Below, piece after piece: positions 1 through 13,734 of a DNA stretch of 64,000 bases; position 1 is the stretch's first letter, and every line of letters starts with the position of its first letter. The translations under genes were made by a program, and so were the position numbers. The stretch is from Cardinalis cardinalis (Eukaryota; Chordata; Aves; Passeriformes; Cardinalidae), in assembly GCA_014549065.1 (NCBI GenBank), contig JACDOX010000080.1, positions 2,330,721-2,394,720 on the forward strand. Reading direction: 5' to 3'. Under the pieces are notes generated by a model that did no database searches, had not been told where the DNA came from, and worked only from the letters and a program-made list of their open reading frames with translations.

Positions 1-1984
1 ATCCTCACAGAACACACCATTACATTATCTTCTATGCCCCATAATGTAATCCACGGGCATTAATAAGGCACACAGCCATTAGCATAAGAGTATTTAAACA
101 GAAAGGTAACTAAGCAGTGTGGAACCAATCCTCCAAGCTTTCAAATGTATTAGATTATTTATGAACAAACCTGAAATAAACAGATGACTGAAGAGTGAGC
201 TCAGTATGTGCTGTTTCATATGGGAAGAGTTTGAACACAGAATAAAGCCTGTGAGACACTGTAAGGGATAACATAAGAAAACTTTATGGCTCTTGGACAA
301 TTCCCTCAATCTGAAATAAAGTTCCCTCACAACCCAAGCAACTTCCCTTCTCCAGAATGACCCATGGATGAAACAAAAGAACACAAGTGCTTNGGGTAGC
401 ACCAGGGGCAACAGTGCTGCAGAACCAGCTGCTGTGGTTCACAGCGTCCAAAATGAAAGCCAGACCAAGCAATTACTTCACAAATAATTGACTGAAAAAA
501 TGTNCTGCCATACATGATATTCAGCATCTCTACAGCAGCTCAGATCAAGTGTGGATAGCTTATCGATTCCTCGAAGCAGGAAGGGTTTACTGAAGCAGCA
601 GTCAAAAGCTTAATTAAAATGCACTGAACCAAAGAAATCAGTGAAATTAGAAGCAGTTTGTCCAATACGATAGATCTGTATGCAGGTGNAGTAAATTCAA
701 GTGTCAATTCTTTCCTCATCTGAATATTTATTTTCTTGGGCTTTATGTGCATTCCATGCAATAGATTTACAAANATGATTTCTAACAGGGACAAAACCTT
801 CCCACCTACAAGTATATTGAATTTCCTTTCCAAAGCTACTGATACATTTTTAACTGTTTGTAGTGAAANAAATAATGCACTTGAAATCATTGGAAAGCTA
901 TTATGAGTCTATAAAATGAATCATGCTTTATTTCTTTCATGATAGTTACATTCCTTCAAGGGCGGAAAGTGTGAAAACTTCAATTTATCTTAATTCCAGT
1001 AATGAAGGATTCCATATTTTTTTATTACTAAGGCAAAGGTATCACCCAGCTATCAGATCTCCACTTCCAGAATTTTCATTTTATGTTCCATTNTATTTTT
1101 TAAAAAATGTATATCCATAATGTTATTGTGACAAAAAGAAAAAAAGATAAATTTCTTTAGACGTTCCCTAATCGGTTTTCACACCAATCTTGACTTGTAT
1201 CATTGACTCAGTACAGAAAATTATTCTAGAAATATTGTTTCCCAGTAGCATTAGGAAATTACTAATAAGANTTTTGCTGCTGGGCTCTTCCAATAATTAC
1301 AAGAATGAAGACTGAGATTGTTTAGATAACTGAAATGAGACAATGGCTCTTTCAATTACTGACACAATTTCTCAGGGGATGAAAGCTGAGGTGTATTATA
1401 AAGCAATCCAAGTATTGATACCAAGAGCGTTTTCCTTGCCTCAGACTCAGAAGGGCTNCCAAATGCACACAAAATGCAATGCCTCTGCACATCTCTGTAC
1501 AGAGAAGGGTCCACTCCTCCAGTTCCATAGAACTTTCGGAGCTACATTTCCAACTGCAGCGCCACAGGGGACACTGGAGGGAGATTAATCAAAAAGCAAT
1601 AGAGCTCATACTCTAAGGAGCATGATCAGTGCTTGGCCTCCAGGCCGTGCCACCAGATGAAGGAAAAGGTTAAAGATGCACAGGCAGCAATGAGAGAGAT
1701 AAAGAAACAGAGTAAATATTAAATGGTCAGATCAGATAAACACTGTCCTCACTGTCCTCAGCCTACTGACTTCTGTCACCGTGTTCCTGGTGAAAGCCAC
1801 CTACACTGCTGCTTTCACCCTCTTTCCTGAGACAGCCCTTCCCAGGCAGCTACAACCACTCCAGACTGCTGGTCACCACATCCAGAACAGGACTTCAGAG
1901 GGGAAGGACAAATGGATTTGGATAAATACAGGTTTAATTAAGGATGGATAGATGCCTTCCAAGCACGCCAACAAACCAGGGGTC
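1..1984. other. Non-coding DNA, no recognised element
   Basis: AT-rich sequence with scattered single undetermined bases. No exon, RNA gene or repeat family was recognised. If the CpG island at 30-31 kb starts a minus-strand gene, this is intronic. Confidence 0.6.
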
Positions 1985-2625
1985 CTGAAGATGAATTTCA
2001 TGGCAAGCTGAACATGAGTCAGCATTGCCCTGACNGCTCCTGAACATGAGGCAGCCAGGAGGGCCAAGGAGTCCTGGGGGCATCAGGCACAGCCTGGCCA
2101 GGCAAGGGAGGGGATTGTCCTGCTCTGCTCTGGGCTTGGGCAGCCTCACCTCAATGCTGGGAGCGCTTCTGGGCACCACAATATCAAATACATTCAGCTC
2201 TTATAGAGGGTCCAGAAGANGGGAACAAAGATGGTGAAGGGTCTGGAGGGGAAGCCACACCAGGAGTGGCTGAAATCACTTGGTCTGCTCAGCTGGGAGA
2301 AAAAGAGACCAAGGAGAGGCCTCGTTGCAGGAGAGGAAGAGGAGGGGCAGGCACTGATCTCATCATCACAGACAGGACTTGAGAAAGCAGCATGAGGCTG
2401 AGTCAGAGAAGGTTTAGGTCAGATTAGCAAAGTTTTCCCCCAGAGGGTGGCTGGGCACTGGCACNGGCTCCCCAGGGCAGNGCTCACAGCACCAGCCTGA
2501 CAGAGCTCCAGAAGTGTTTGGACAATGCTCTCAGGCACAGGGGGTGATCTTAGCAGTGCCCTGCACAGGGCCAGGAGCNNGACTTGATGGTCCTTGCTGA
2601 TCCCTTCTCAACACCTGTCCCCCAA
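1985..2625 (+). mobile_element. CR1 LINE 3' fragment, sense on plus strand
   Basis: Resembles the 3' end of avian CR1 retrotransposons as I know the consensus. It holds GGCAAGCTGAACATGAGTCA, the 'gggcaggcactgatctc' block, 'ggtttaggt', 'cccagagggtggctgggcac', 'ggctccccagggca', 'aagtgtttggacaatgctct' and the terminal 'cttgatggtccttgctgatc'. The copy is diverged, 5'-truncated and without an intact reverse transcriptase frame. CR1 mobilises by target-primed reverse transcription, and truncated copies are the rule. The 5' limit is approximate. Confidence 0.88.
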
Positions 2626-5078
2626 TACCAAATCTATCTGAACCAGTTTTCTGCTGAGACAAGATCAGGGAAAATACCTGCAGCACCTGGTCCTCTCCAG
2701 CCTCAATGGCACAGGATGGAAAACCAGCCTGGAGCCACTGNAGCACATTCCTGCCTTGGCATGGACAAGGATGCTCACAGGCCTGAACTCCAGCCACTTA
2801 AACGCTGCCAGCAGCAAAATGAAAAAAGGAAATCATGCTGATANGGAGTCAAAATAGACTGAACAAAGAATGCAATGTGTTTAGAACAATTTAGAGCATT
2901 GCCTCCTTAATTATAATCTCATTAGTTACTATTAAGGACTTAAAATACATTCTTTTTAGANATGCTGCATACAAGTTGTAAGATACCTGGTTTTGACAAC
3001 CCTTGAGAATAACTTATAAACTTCTCTAATTGGNTTTGAAAGAAAGACAAAAGGACTGGGTATCACTCCAGCACCACAAACAAACCATGCACCCACAAGA
3101 AAACAAGTTTTCAATGCCATCCCAGGAGCAATGAAAGCCATCAAGCTTTACAGAAGAGAAGGCACATATTGGACTGACCTAGGGAACAGGCAGGAGCTTT
3201 TCTCCCACCAAGCTCTTGGGCAGCACAGCAACACAGATTTCCAGCTTAAGACTGCAGAACTACTTGGCAAAGGATCAGTGTTTTCTAGTGAAATCTGACA
3301 NGTGACATGTCCCCAAAATTCAAGGCAAACACTAGGCAAGAAGTAAAACCACCAAAATCTCTGTAAGTCTAATTCTACTGTAGAGNCTTCTTAACCCATC
3401 AGCAGGCAATAGGTTTGGGGGGCACATGACTTGCTCTTCCAGGAATTTTAATACAATTGATTATTTGGGCAATAATAGTCCAAATGCTGAATNAATAAAA
3501 GCATAACTTTAGTTCCAAAATCAAAGCCAAGAGCTATTTTAAGTGCAAGGAGAATGCAAAAGAGGGAATCCTATAACCACTAGAGATCAACTAAAACAAN
3601 ACCTCTTTTCATAAGAGGTTCAGAGAGATTACTGATGTATAACACTAAACTCATTTGCACAGCAAGTTGTAATTNATAATAAACACGGTTAAAATACATG
3701 AACTCTTAAACACTGCAGACAGAAAAACATCCTNTATAGTACTGGCTACAAAACCAAGCTGGATCATCAAATTGAAATATTTCCCATATTGATTTGGAAA
3801 TAAAGTGAGAATAAAACACCAATCTTCATACGAGACCTCACCTAACACCAGAGCCATTTGCCAGATCCTGGTGGTCTGCTTTCTAANATTATTTAATGGC
3901 CATTCAACCACAAACCACATTCACTCTACAGAAACCCTTTTCCCACAGAAAAATTAAGCTCAAGGAGTCCAAAGGCTTAGTCCACCTGACTCTAAGGTCA
4001 GGACTTCTGATAAATATAATGGGAACTGTGTGTCAAGATTAAGAGGAAAAACATCTTAGAGTCTTAAAAGAACAATTTTGCTTTTTTACATTACTGCTAG
4101 ATTGAAACACTTTACTCTAAAAATTTGTTCCTGGGGTTTTGCAGAATCATTCATCATCAGAACTCAGACTTGCAGAAACTGGTTCCTTACTGCATCAAAT
4201 AAAACCTGCATTGTACAAGATCCACCTGTATGGTCACCTGTGGAGGAAGTAAAAACCCAAAAAAGTGATTCCCACTGCCATGTGAAGCATGCTTGTTTAA
4301 CAAGGATTACAGATTAACCAGCATTATCCATCACTATGCCCAAAAATTAATTGTTTCTTTTATATGGTACAGCCATTCACATACAGGTATTAGACTGAGA
4401 ACTGTTTCGCTCTCTTTAAAACACCTTCTTAAATGCCTCCTAAGAAATAACTATAACTTTATCTAATATTAAATGGCCAAACTCAAATACGACCATTTTC
4501 CCACTTCAGTACACAGTCAGATGTCTTCATTTTAAAAAATTCCACAGAGTCAAAGGCAAAGCAAACTGAGTAAGCAGTACATCAAACTCAATTATATTTC
4601 AAAGACAGGGCCTCTTTGGTTTGTTCTACTTGTCTCTGATTGCCTGCAAAAAGCTCACAAAGAAGCTTTGAAATTACCATCCCAGTAAGATTCCCACACT
4701 CTCAATGTTTGTGTTACTGCAGCCTGGCTGACCACAGACTCAACAAAAGCCCAACACATTGACTTTCATAAAAGCAGCTATATCCCCACTTCAGCTGGAG
4801 ATACTTTATTCATTAAGACAGGATAAACTAAAAACAAGACAGAGACTAATACTTACTTCCAAATGACTTAGGGCTATTACATTTTATGCACACTAACACA
4901 GCCCAAAAAGTTTTAACNTGTAACTTTGGCATTTAGATTCCATCTTAGTTAAATAATTTTGAAAANTAGCTTTCAAAACCCAAGACAGTGNGATGGCATT
5001 CAAAAACATGAGGTGTCACTTGTCTTTTCAAAAAACATGCTTGACTTTACTGAACTTAGGCATGCAATAGAATGGGAN
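2626..5078. other. Non-coding DNA, no recognised element
   Basis: AT-rich sequence between a CR1 fragment and the tandem duplication. No exon with plausible splice sites or similarity to a known family was seen. Confidence 0.55.
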
Positions 5079-6264
5079 AGTAACTCTGCACACAGTATCT
5101 GGTTTTAGAACCATCTTCTCACTATCTTTCCACATTAACTTTTCAGAATCACCATCTGAGATGCAAAAGCTTTGGCTTTAAGCTGAAGAATGCAGAGAGA
5201 GATGGATCTCCTCTGCTCTGGCCAGCAGCTTTCTTTTGTACACGTGGAGAAAGTTGGCAGGAAAACAACAACAACAATGGTTGCTCTGACACAAGTATCA
5301 AAAGCACTTTACAGAGAAACTTGGCTTTCTAGCAATATGGGACAGACCAAGGACCACATTGAAGGTTGCTGGTTAATGGATAGGAGAAATTCAAATCGAG
5401 TTCACCTCAAACACTGAGCTGGCAGCTGATGTGAAGAAAATCAGCCTCAGTACTGCAGAGCTGTCAAAGAAGCTTCTCTCAAGTTACTGCTATTGATTTG
5501 TAGGAACATGACAACCTGTGTTGTGTGTCAAGAGTCTCTGGTTAGGGGTATATCAGATTCTGGTGACTTCACTGGGAAATATTCTCTACAGGACAATCTG
5601 TAGTAGTAATTACATCCTACCTTGCACTACAGTAAACACATCATGACTAAACATAAAGACCACAGAACTGTGGCAATCCACTACAAAATCAGCAGAACAA
5701 TGTTTGGAGGTTGGGAAGAGGGGGTCAGTTTCCTTGTTTTGGAGTTGTGTTTTCTTTGTTTGTTGTTATGTGGGGTTTTTTTCTTTTTAATAGGAAAATA
5801 AATCAATGAAAGAATCAAGGAAGCTGAAAGAATGGACAAGGGAAAAGAAAACAGTACAGCAATAAAAAAGGCACTGAAAAATGTGGAAGTCACGTTAATA
5901 GAAACTACATTATGCAAATAATCTGCTATTCCTGTTTCATTCATCAACTTGGGAAACACAGACACTAGAAAGCCTCTAGAATACTACTGATTTTCATTAG
6001 ACAAAAAGTCACTTTAAAGATTCAAAGCATGCTAAATGGGATTCAGTTTTCTACAGCTTCTACAGCTTTTCCCCACACAGATGTCTGAGAGAGTCCAGAT
6101 CAAATCAGCCTCAGCTACCTGAGATAGCTCACAGGAACCAGCTGGATCAGGAATCTAGAGCTGGAACTCTCCTGTTCTCCTCTCACAGACCCCAGCAGAA
6201 GGTGAGCCTGAGACTGACAGAGCTGCACGGGCAGGAGTACGTGCCTTGTGCCCGAGGGGACAGN
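5079..6264. repeat. Tandem duplication, copy 1 (1,186-bp unit)
   Basis: This segment is repeated head to tail immediately to the right with a constant offset of 1,186 bp. The pairs 5190/6376, 5681/6867 and 5965/7151 all keep it. Only two mismatches were noticed by eye, both near the right end (cctctcaca versus cctcccaca, and cagagctg versus cagacctg). Single undetermined bases sit at 5078 and 6264, the equivalent positions just before each copy. No gene is recognised inside. The open frames in the two copies are identical chance frames. Confidence 0.93.
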
Positions 6265-7450
6265 AGTAACTCTGCACACAGTATCTGGTTTTAGAACCAT
6301 CTTCTCACTATCTTTCCACATTAACTTTTCAGAATCACCATCTGAGATGCAAAAGCTTTGGCTTTAAGCTGAAGAATGCAGAGAGAGATGGATCTCCTCT
6401 GCTCTGGCCAGCAGCTTTCTTTTGTACACGTGGAGAAAGTTGGCAGGAAAACAACAACAACAATGGTTGCTCTGACACAAGTATCAAAAGCACTTTACAG
6501 AGAAACTTGGCTTTCTAGCAATATGGGACAGACCAAGGACCACATTGAAGGTTGCTGGTTAATGGATAGGAGAAATTCAAATCGAGTTCACCTCAAACAC
6601 TGAGCTGGCAGCTGATGTGAAGAAAATCAGCCTCAGTACTGCAGAGCTGTCAAAGAAGCTTCTCTCAAGTTACTGCTATTGATTTGTAGGAACATGACAA
6701 CCTGTGTTGTGTGTCAAGAGTCTCTGGTTAGGGGTATATCAGATTCTGGTGACTTCACTGGGAAATATTCTCTACAGGACAATCTGTAGTAGTAATTACA
6801 TCCTACCTTGCACTACAGTAAACACATCATGACTAAACATAAAGACCACAGAACTGTGGCAATCCACTACAAAATCAGCAGAACAATGTTTGGAGGTTGG
6901 GAAGAGGGGGTCAGTTTCCTTGTTTTGGAGTTGTGTTTTCTTTGTTTGTTGTTATGTGGGGTTTTTTTCTTTTTAATAGGAAAATAAATCAATGAAAGAA
7001 TCAAGGAAGCTGAAAGAATGGACAAGGGAAAAGAAAACAGTACAGCAATAAAAAAGGCACTGAAAAATGTGGAAGTCACGTTAATAGAAACTACATTATG
7101 CAAATAATCTGCTATTCCTGTTTCATTCATCAACTTGGGAAACACAGACACTAGAAAGCCTCTAGAATACTACTGATTTTCATTAGACAAAAAGTCACTT
7201 TAAAGATTCAAAGCATGCTAAATGGGATTCAGTTTTCTACAGCTTCTACAGCTTTTCCCCACACAGATGTCTGAGAGAGTCCAGATCAAATCAGCCTCAG
7301 CTACCTGAGATAGCTCACAGGAACCAGCTGGATCAGGAATCTAGAGCTGGAACTCTCCTGTTCTCCTCCCACAGACCCCAGCAGAAGGTGAGCCTGAGAC
7401 TGACAGACCTGCACGGGCAGGAGTACGTGCCTTGTGCCCGAGGGGACAGC
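6265..7450. repeat. Tandem duplication, copy 2 (1,186-bp unit)
   Basis: Second copy of the 1,186-bp unit. Its right end (gtgcccgaggggacag, to 7449) runs directly into the minisatellite, whereas the same sequence in copy 1 ends at the junction at 6263. The near identity means either a very recent duplication or an assembly artefact. Confidence 0.93.
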
Positions 7451-7806
7451 GTGCCCTGTGCCCACACAGCACAGGCGACAGTGAGCCCTGTGCCCGAGGG
7501 GACAGCGTGCCCTGTGCCCACACAGCACAGGTGACAGCATGCCCTGTGCCCGAGGGGACAGTGAGCCCTGGGCTCACACAGCACAGGTGACAGTGAGCCC
7601 TGGGCTCACACAGCACAGGTGACAGTGAGCCCTGGGCTCACACAGCACAGGTGACAGTGAGCCCTGTGCCCACACAGCCCAGGTGACAGTGAGCCCTGTG
7701 CCCACACAGCACAGGTGACAGTGAGCCCTGTGCCCACACAGCACAGGTGACAGTGAGCCCTGTGCCCACACAGCACAGGTGACAGTGAGCCCTCTGCTCA
7801 CACAGG
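7437..7806. repeat. Minisatellite, 32-bp unit with a 56-bp higher-order variant
   Basis: A GC-rich tandem array. The motif gcacaggtgacagtgagccc recurs at 7581, 7613, 7645, 7677 (variant gccc), 7709, 7741 and 7773, exactly 32 bp apart. On the left, gcacagg occurs at 7469, 7525 and 7581, 56 bp apart, because a 24-bp module containing cccgaggggacag (7437, 7493, 7549) alternates with the 32-bp unit. Units vary between ctgtgcccacaca and ctgggctcacaca. The array lies at the right edge of the tandem duplication. Confidence 0.93.
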
Positions 7807-10800
7807 TCAGACACCAAGGAGATGCAGCCACATCATCCACACCACACAGGCACCAGAAATGAAAAGTTTGTGCAGTCAGTACATGCTGTGATCTCACTCC
7901 CTTCCCTNCTTAGCTGCTTGCTGGACCAAGCAGTTTAAAAAATGATATTTCATATCTAATCATTATACTTTAAAAAATGCTTTCACTTCTTTAATGTAAA
8001 CTTTAGCAATGGAAAAAGCAATATTTTATTTGGTTGATTTTAGGGTAACTCAGTAGTCTCAACAGAATTAATCTTTCAGAAGTCTTTTTCTCTAGGGAAC
8101 ACAGGTGAGAATAGTGCTCTCACTGTGAAAGTAAACTCATTCACAACTACAATATTCTCTTCATAATGAAGCTAAACACCAAATCAAGGAACTTAACTAA
8201 TACTTCCAGGAAAAAAATTCTACAGCAAAAGAAAAAGTTATGACCAAATCTAAAACTAGAAAAATTTAGAAGTGAGAGGAACTTCTGAGTTCAGGTCAGT
8301 AAAATTAAGTTATTCATCTTATCAAAAACTTTTGCTGACTTTATGCCAAGTTATGTACAACTACTACTATATTCCTTTCCAATCAAAAACAAAAACTCAG
8401 ATCTAATCTACAGAAAGGAGAGCAGAGATCCTAATTTGTCAACAGCATCCTTAAAAGTGAGTAACTTGCCCAGTATATTTCTCTGCAGTATTTCCCCTTC
8501 AGAACTCACCTTGATTTATATAGCACACTGTATAGATTCCCAGGGAAATTACCTTGGTGCAGGAATGAAACATAGCAAGTGTAAAGAAATCTGTAATTCA
8601 GTTTTTTAAAAACTCATCCAGCTCCCATAAAGAATCAAAATGAGTCTACANAAAACTCCAGTAAATGAGCCTCAAACCAGTCCACAGGTGCACTTGCATA
8701 ATTTGGCATTTGTATTTAGTTTTTGTTAAGTGCATTTTGCAAAGCTGACAAGTGCTTAATTGGCCCGAGTACAAGACTGTCCTGAATATCAAGTGACTCA
8801 TTCTGCAACAGCAAAAAAAGGGAAAAAAAGAGGAGTGAATTGCACCAGAGCATCTAAACCTGGCATATGTCAGTCTTGCTGAAAAACCCCAGCAGAATGC
8901 CTGACATTAGGAAATTTTAAATGTCTCAGTGCAAAATCACTTGAGTGCCGGCTGAGGAGCTCAGTCAGAGCTGCACAGCCCCTGCATGGATTCAGAGCCT
9001 TCTTATCCTGAGCAACACCAGCACTTCTCTGCTGCAGGGCTGGATACAAGATTAGCCCAGAAAATGAGATCAGAATATCAAAGACCAAACAAAACACACT
9101 TTTGTTCATTGTGGAGTCAAAAGGATCAGGAGAAGAGTTCTGGGACACAGAAACTGGGAATTATAACAGAAAGTCATTTTGATCTCNAAGGTGGCATGGA
9201 CATCATCAATTAATCACAGCTTCTCCTTCACTAAATACTCCTTAAAGAAAGGGGAAGAAAGAAACTGAATAGGAAAGAATGATGAGGGCTGTCAAAAACA
9301 AAGGACAATAACATCCAGCATTCAGTGAGTATTAATGTGGATTGGGAATCTTTTTCATTTTAACTAATCTCATGATAAATAACTCTTGCAAAAAACTTCA
9401 ACTACTCTCTTAAAATGACACTGATTTTGTTCCCTGGGATAGAAAAAATCATCATATTCTCAGTCATTTTTGTGCTTCAGTATGTAAAGGAACTTTTATC
9501 TACAAAGGAACTTTCATCTATGTCTTCTCATCCCACTTTCTTCAGAATTTCCTTCCTACTCGTTGTAAAACTGTTCCCAGACATTACAGACCCTTTGTAA
9601 CACACACAGCATTCAGCCTTGCTTTACACCAGTACCATGTACTTTTTCCACAGGGTTACAAACAGTCAGACACTCAATGGCTAAACACCTAAGGAAAGTC
9701 TAATGACANGAAGAGAAAAAAAAACCAGACTCAGAAAGAAAATACAAAGGAAAAAGCTTGAAAGCTTGGGTCTTTTTAGAGTAGGTTTCCTGATTCAGGA
9801 AAGCACAAATCTTTGTCACTTCAATAGGTCATCTCACCTTTCCATGCTTCAGACTCTCTGCAAATTAAGACAGCTCTTTGTTAATTCACTGCAGTGTTGC
9901 AAAATTTCATGAACTTAGAGCATCTTATACAGCATGTCAGATTCTGCTTGTAATAAACAAGCTCTACTGTACTTTTTCAAAGTAATTTCAGAAATGACAC
10001 CTATAGAGATCTCTCTTTAGAGATCCATACCTTGTCCCTGCTGAAGTTACCTCAGAAGGCTCTTAGTCTCTCTCCTGATATTCCCCCAACAGAGACTGCC
10101 ACAGAAATTTGGTGGTGGCAGAGGGACCCTTCACTCATGTTCTAATTGTTTTCATCAGCTTCTGACACTGCTGATAACTGCTTTGAAGGACACAGGACTT
10201 TATGCCCAACCAGTGAAACATGCAGAGAAGCATCCTTCATTTTTTCAGTCTTTATTTTACAGAAAGACTTCAAATCCAGAATTCCAGTACAGCTTCACAA
10301 GAAATACTACCAAGAAATATTATTGATCATTTTGCAGATCAGTTGTGTTAGAGCACAAAAAAAACAGCAGGAGGGGCAGCAAAATTGTTACTGCTGTTGA
10401 TAAAAAGAAGGAAAAAAGACAAAAGTCTCTGTCCTGTCTCTTCCCTCTAGACTTCCTATCCTACTTCCCATCTTGAGANATGGAAATCAGTAACAGCACC
10501 AAGTGCATTATCAAGACAGGAGGTAGAGAGCATTGCCAATTCTCTGTGGGGTTTGGTTTTGTTTTGGTAGTTTTTTGTTTGATTTTAAATTCACACACAC
10601 ACAGAGTAAAAGCAGATAACTGCTAAATAGGGAGCTCTGCAGCAGGCAGGCACTGGGGAAATGGGATATGAAAAAGAAAGGGCCAGAGAAGTGAAGCCAG
10701 AAAACTGTCAGAAGTCAGTAGTATAGTCAGAAAAATGTAATGAAAATCAAATTTTAAAACATCATTAAAACTAAAAGCAATACTGTAACTATAAATAGAA

Positions 10801-11475
10801 GTGCAAACAAATACATCTTTTTTTTCTAGCAGGCAGCCAAAAAATAAATAAACCACTTGAGATATAAAAATATGATAGCAAAATTAAAAATGTTCTGTTT
10901 TGTAGCTGATAATTTATCCACTTTAAAATTTAGTATTCAACATAAGCTATGTCTTTTGCAAATATATTCTGCAAACTTCTGAAAATGTCTGCAGGATCAG
11001 TGAAACTATGGAGAAGCAGCAGAGATGCTGCATGACAAACGCACAATTCACAGAAGAGCAACTGATGCCAAGTGATGCAGACTCAAAACTCNCATTCCTG
11101 CTCCAGCAGTTCTGCAGACCATGCTCAGTGAAACTGCTGCCTGCCCAATTAACATCTTATTTTATTGTCTCAGCAGAGAAAAAAAAAAAAAAATCACTGC
11201 ATTGCTGCTCTTCAAACACAGAAATAACCCCTTGCTATACCTCAANATACGATGGAAGTGAACACAGTCTGTTACTCAGGTTATTACTAGATACAATAAA
11301 GGGCATTCTGAACCTCTATTTTGCACATCAGAATGCTGAGCCATTGCATATTCAAAGATAATAAGTAATTTTTAAATTTTTAGGATGCTTTTGGACCTTC
11401 CACTAACTACAGACACCACAGGTTTATAAAATGCTTCTCAAAATTAAATTCCCAAACTGACAAAGAGCAGGNTTA
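7807..11475. other. Non-coding DNA, no recognised element
   Basis: AT-rich sequence with short A/T runs and a brief CA repeat near 10593. No exon or transposon was recognised. Confidence 0.55.
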
Positions 11476-11700
11476 GCTTAGGGGTTAGGTAGAAATTGTT
11501 CCCTGTGAGGGTGGGGAGGCCCTGGCACAGGTTGNTCAGAGCAGCTCTGGCTGCCCCATCCCTGGAAGTGCCCNAGGCCAGGTTGGGTGGGGTTTGGAGC
11601 ACCCTGGGACTGTGGAAGGTGCCCCTGCCCATGGCAGGGAAGATGGACTGAGATGGGCTTTAGGGTCCCTTCCAACCCAGGCCATTCCATATTTCCACTC
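11476..11700 (+). mobile_element. CR1 LINE 3' end, sense on plus strand
   Basis: Typical avian CR1 3' terminus: 'aaattgttccctgtgagggt', 'gaggccctggcacaggttg', 'tggctgccccatccctgga', 'gtgcccctgcccatggcag' and the end 'gggtcccttccaacccaggc' followed by 'cattcca'. Only about 225 bp remain, a strong 5' truncation. It belongs to a different CR1 subfamily from the 2.0-2.6 kb copy, judging by the 3' sequence. Confidence 0.9.
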
Positions 11701-13734
11701 TATACACTGTGCTCCAGAATCCATGACTCTTGCTACCCCACTGATAGCAAACTCATATAAAAATTCATTAATTTCTTTAAAATATCTTCCTGAAATATAA
11801 GAGAGTTAAAAACTAGGATCTCGTACTCTGTTCCCATATCACGGTTTATCTTGTATTCACTGAAGTTCTTGTCTCCCTTCCTGGCAGTAAGGTTATGAGT
11901 ACTCAAAAAACAATTACTAAAATCATATGTACAATTTTGAAATTGGCAATAAACCACCTATTTAGCAATTGTAACCCAGGGACACAAAATCTTAATGGTG
12001 CTGGTTTCAAAATACACAAAGAAAAAGGAGTTTGCCACATTCTGAAATACTCTAATCCATCAACCAGTTCTGTAAGTAGTAGTAACAGAACAGAAATGTG
12101 GTCTGAAAAGTTCCTTCCAATTGACTTACATCTTGGGAAAGCCAAAGAAATCCAATCTTTTTTCTGCCTCAAGATCTCCAAGAGAGGAGATCAGCAANGG
12201 AAGCTTTCTCAAATCAGTCACTTGCACGATTTTATTTTCCTCAAATATACAACCTCTCANTAATATTTTCCCACTAATTTCTCACCATTTCTTACTTCTT
12301 TGCAGTCTGCAGGATGTGCTTTTAACAGTAAAGAAATCCTGAGCTCTAGGTAAGCCTTCACACTGAGCATTTGAGTGAGTCAGTCTGTGCAGGACACCAC
12401 AGTCAGTCTGTGCTTTCCTAGAACTCACTGTCAATATTTGGAAACTAAAACCATGCTTTTTATTTGCATTTAGTGATTCTACAGGGAGGCAGTAAATTAT
12501 CTTTTTGTGTGCTGTTATGGCTTGTCATTTTGAAGCTATAAAATCCATCTCCACCTTATACATGAAAAGAAATNACTAACATATCAAACCTTGATATTAG
12601 TTGGCATACAGTCCTAGCCTAGAATTTTCAAAGCAGATGAAGTAAAGAAGATTCAACACTGAAAGGAAATCACAGTAATTAATACTTCTAAATGACTCTG
12701 AAAATAGGAATCTTCATTTTTCCTTCTCCTGAAAATGACAAACTATATACATTTATGATTTTACAATACCACTTACCTGTCAGTAAAAGGCTATAATTTG
12801 TCCTCTGTTGCACACCAAATACCTTTAAAATCAAAGCAGAAGACTTAACTAGAAAACTATTAAATACTCAAGGTAATTTTCTGCTACAGCTCGAGTCAAA
12901 TATGACTTGAGTCACATAGTGCTGGCTTCCAATTTATAAATCCTTTTAGCAGTGTTATATAAACACAACAGAAAGTGATTTTCTCCAAGTATTTGTACAG
13001 TAATTCCTCTGAGGAACAATAAGAGAGAGAATGGAACCAGAAAACACGTGCAAGTGTTAATAACTGGCAGATTTACAAACATGAAACATCCTACATACTT
13101 ATTAAAAAATCATTTCAATGACAGCTATTACACCTACTACCAAAAGCACTTCTAATGAACCAGAGACTGTCAGATTATTCCAGCATGGCAAGAGGATCAT
13201 TTAGGGACTAAAGCAGAAAGACAAAACTGGCTGAAGCCAAGGAGAGACATGTAAAGCTTCTTCTAGCAACACAAAGCCACAAGACTTGTCCATTAGCTAT
13301 AAGGAAAGCTCCTGCCATGAAAAATTCTCCANTCTTCTCCACAGAAAATACCTTCTGGGTTTTTTCCAAAAATGGTAGTTATGACCAGTTATTCAACACT
13401 TTTAAAAGTTCCAGGGTATAATGCAAATCAGAACTCATGAAAAAAACCTGAGATGGTTTCAGGCATGGCCTATTGCAATGCACAGCATCACAGAGCGGCA
13501 CCAAACCCACCCAAACCTCCAGCTATCACGCAAGAGTTTCCACCCCTCAAGAAGCTTGTTATGGATCAGCACAGGGAGCGTGTGCAGCTCACCAAAACAG
13601 CGTGTTTGGACAGGAGTGTCACAGCCAGGGGCAGCGCAGGCCAGCAGGAGCTGAGCTGCTGAGGGAGCAGACGCTGTTGGCAAGGAGACACCCGCACCAT
13701 GCACGGCTNCGGAGCACGGCTGCCTTGGCAGGGC

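Noticed and set aside
5190..7151. Pairs of identical predicted proteins (75 and 94 aa)
   Set aside because: They are chance frames duplicated with the 1,186-bp unit, not a gene pair.
7437..7806. CRISPR array
   Set aside because: Direct repeats are contiguous with no unique spacers, and this is a vertebrate genome. It is a minisatellite.
7301..7897. Overlapping minus-strand frames with repeated Cys/Gly/His motifs
   Set aside because: These are translations of the 32-bp minisatellite and carry no start context, splice sites or protein similarity.
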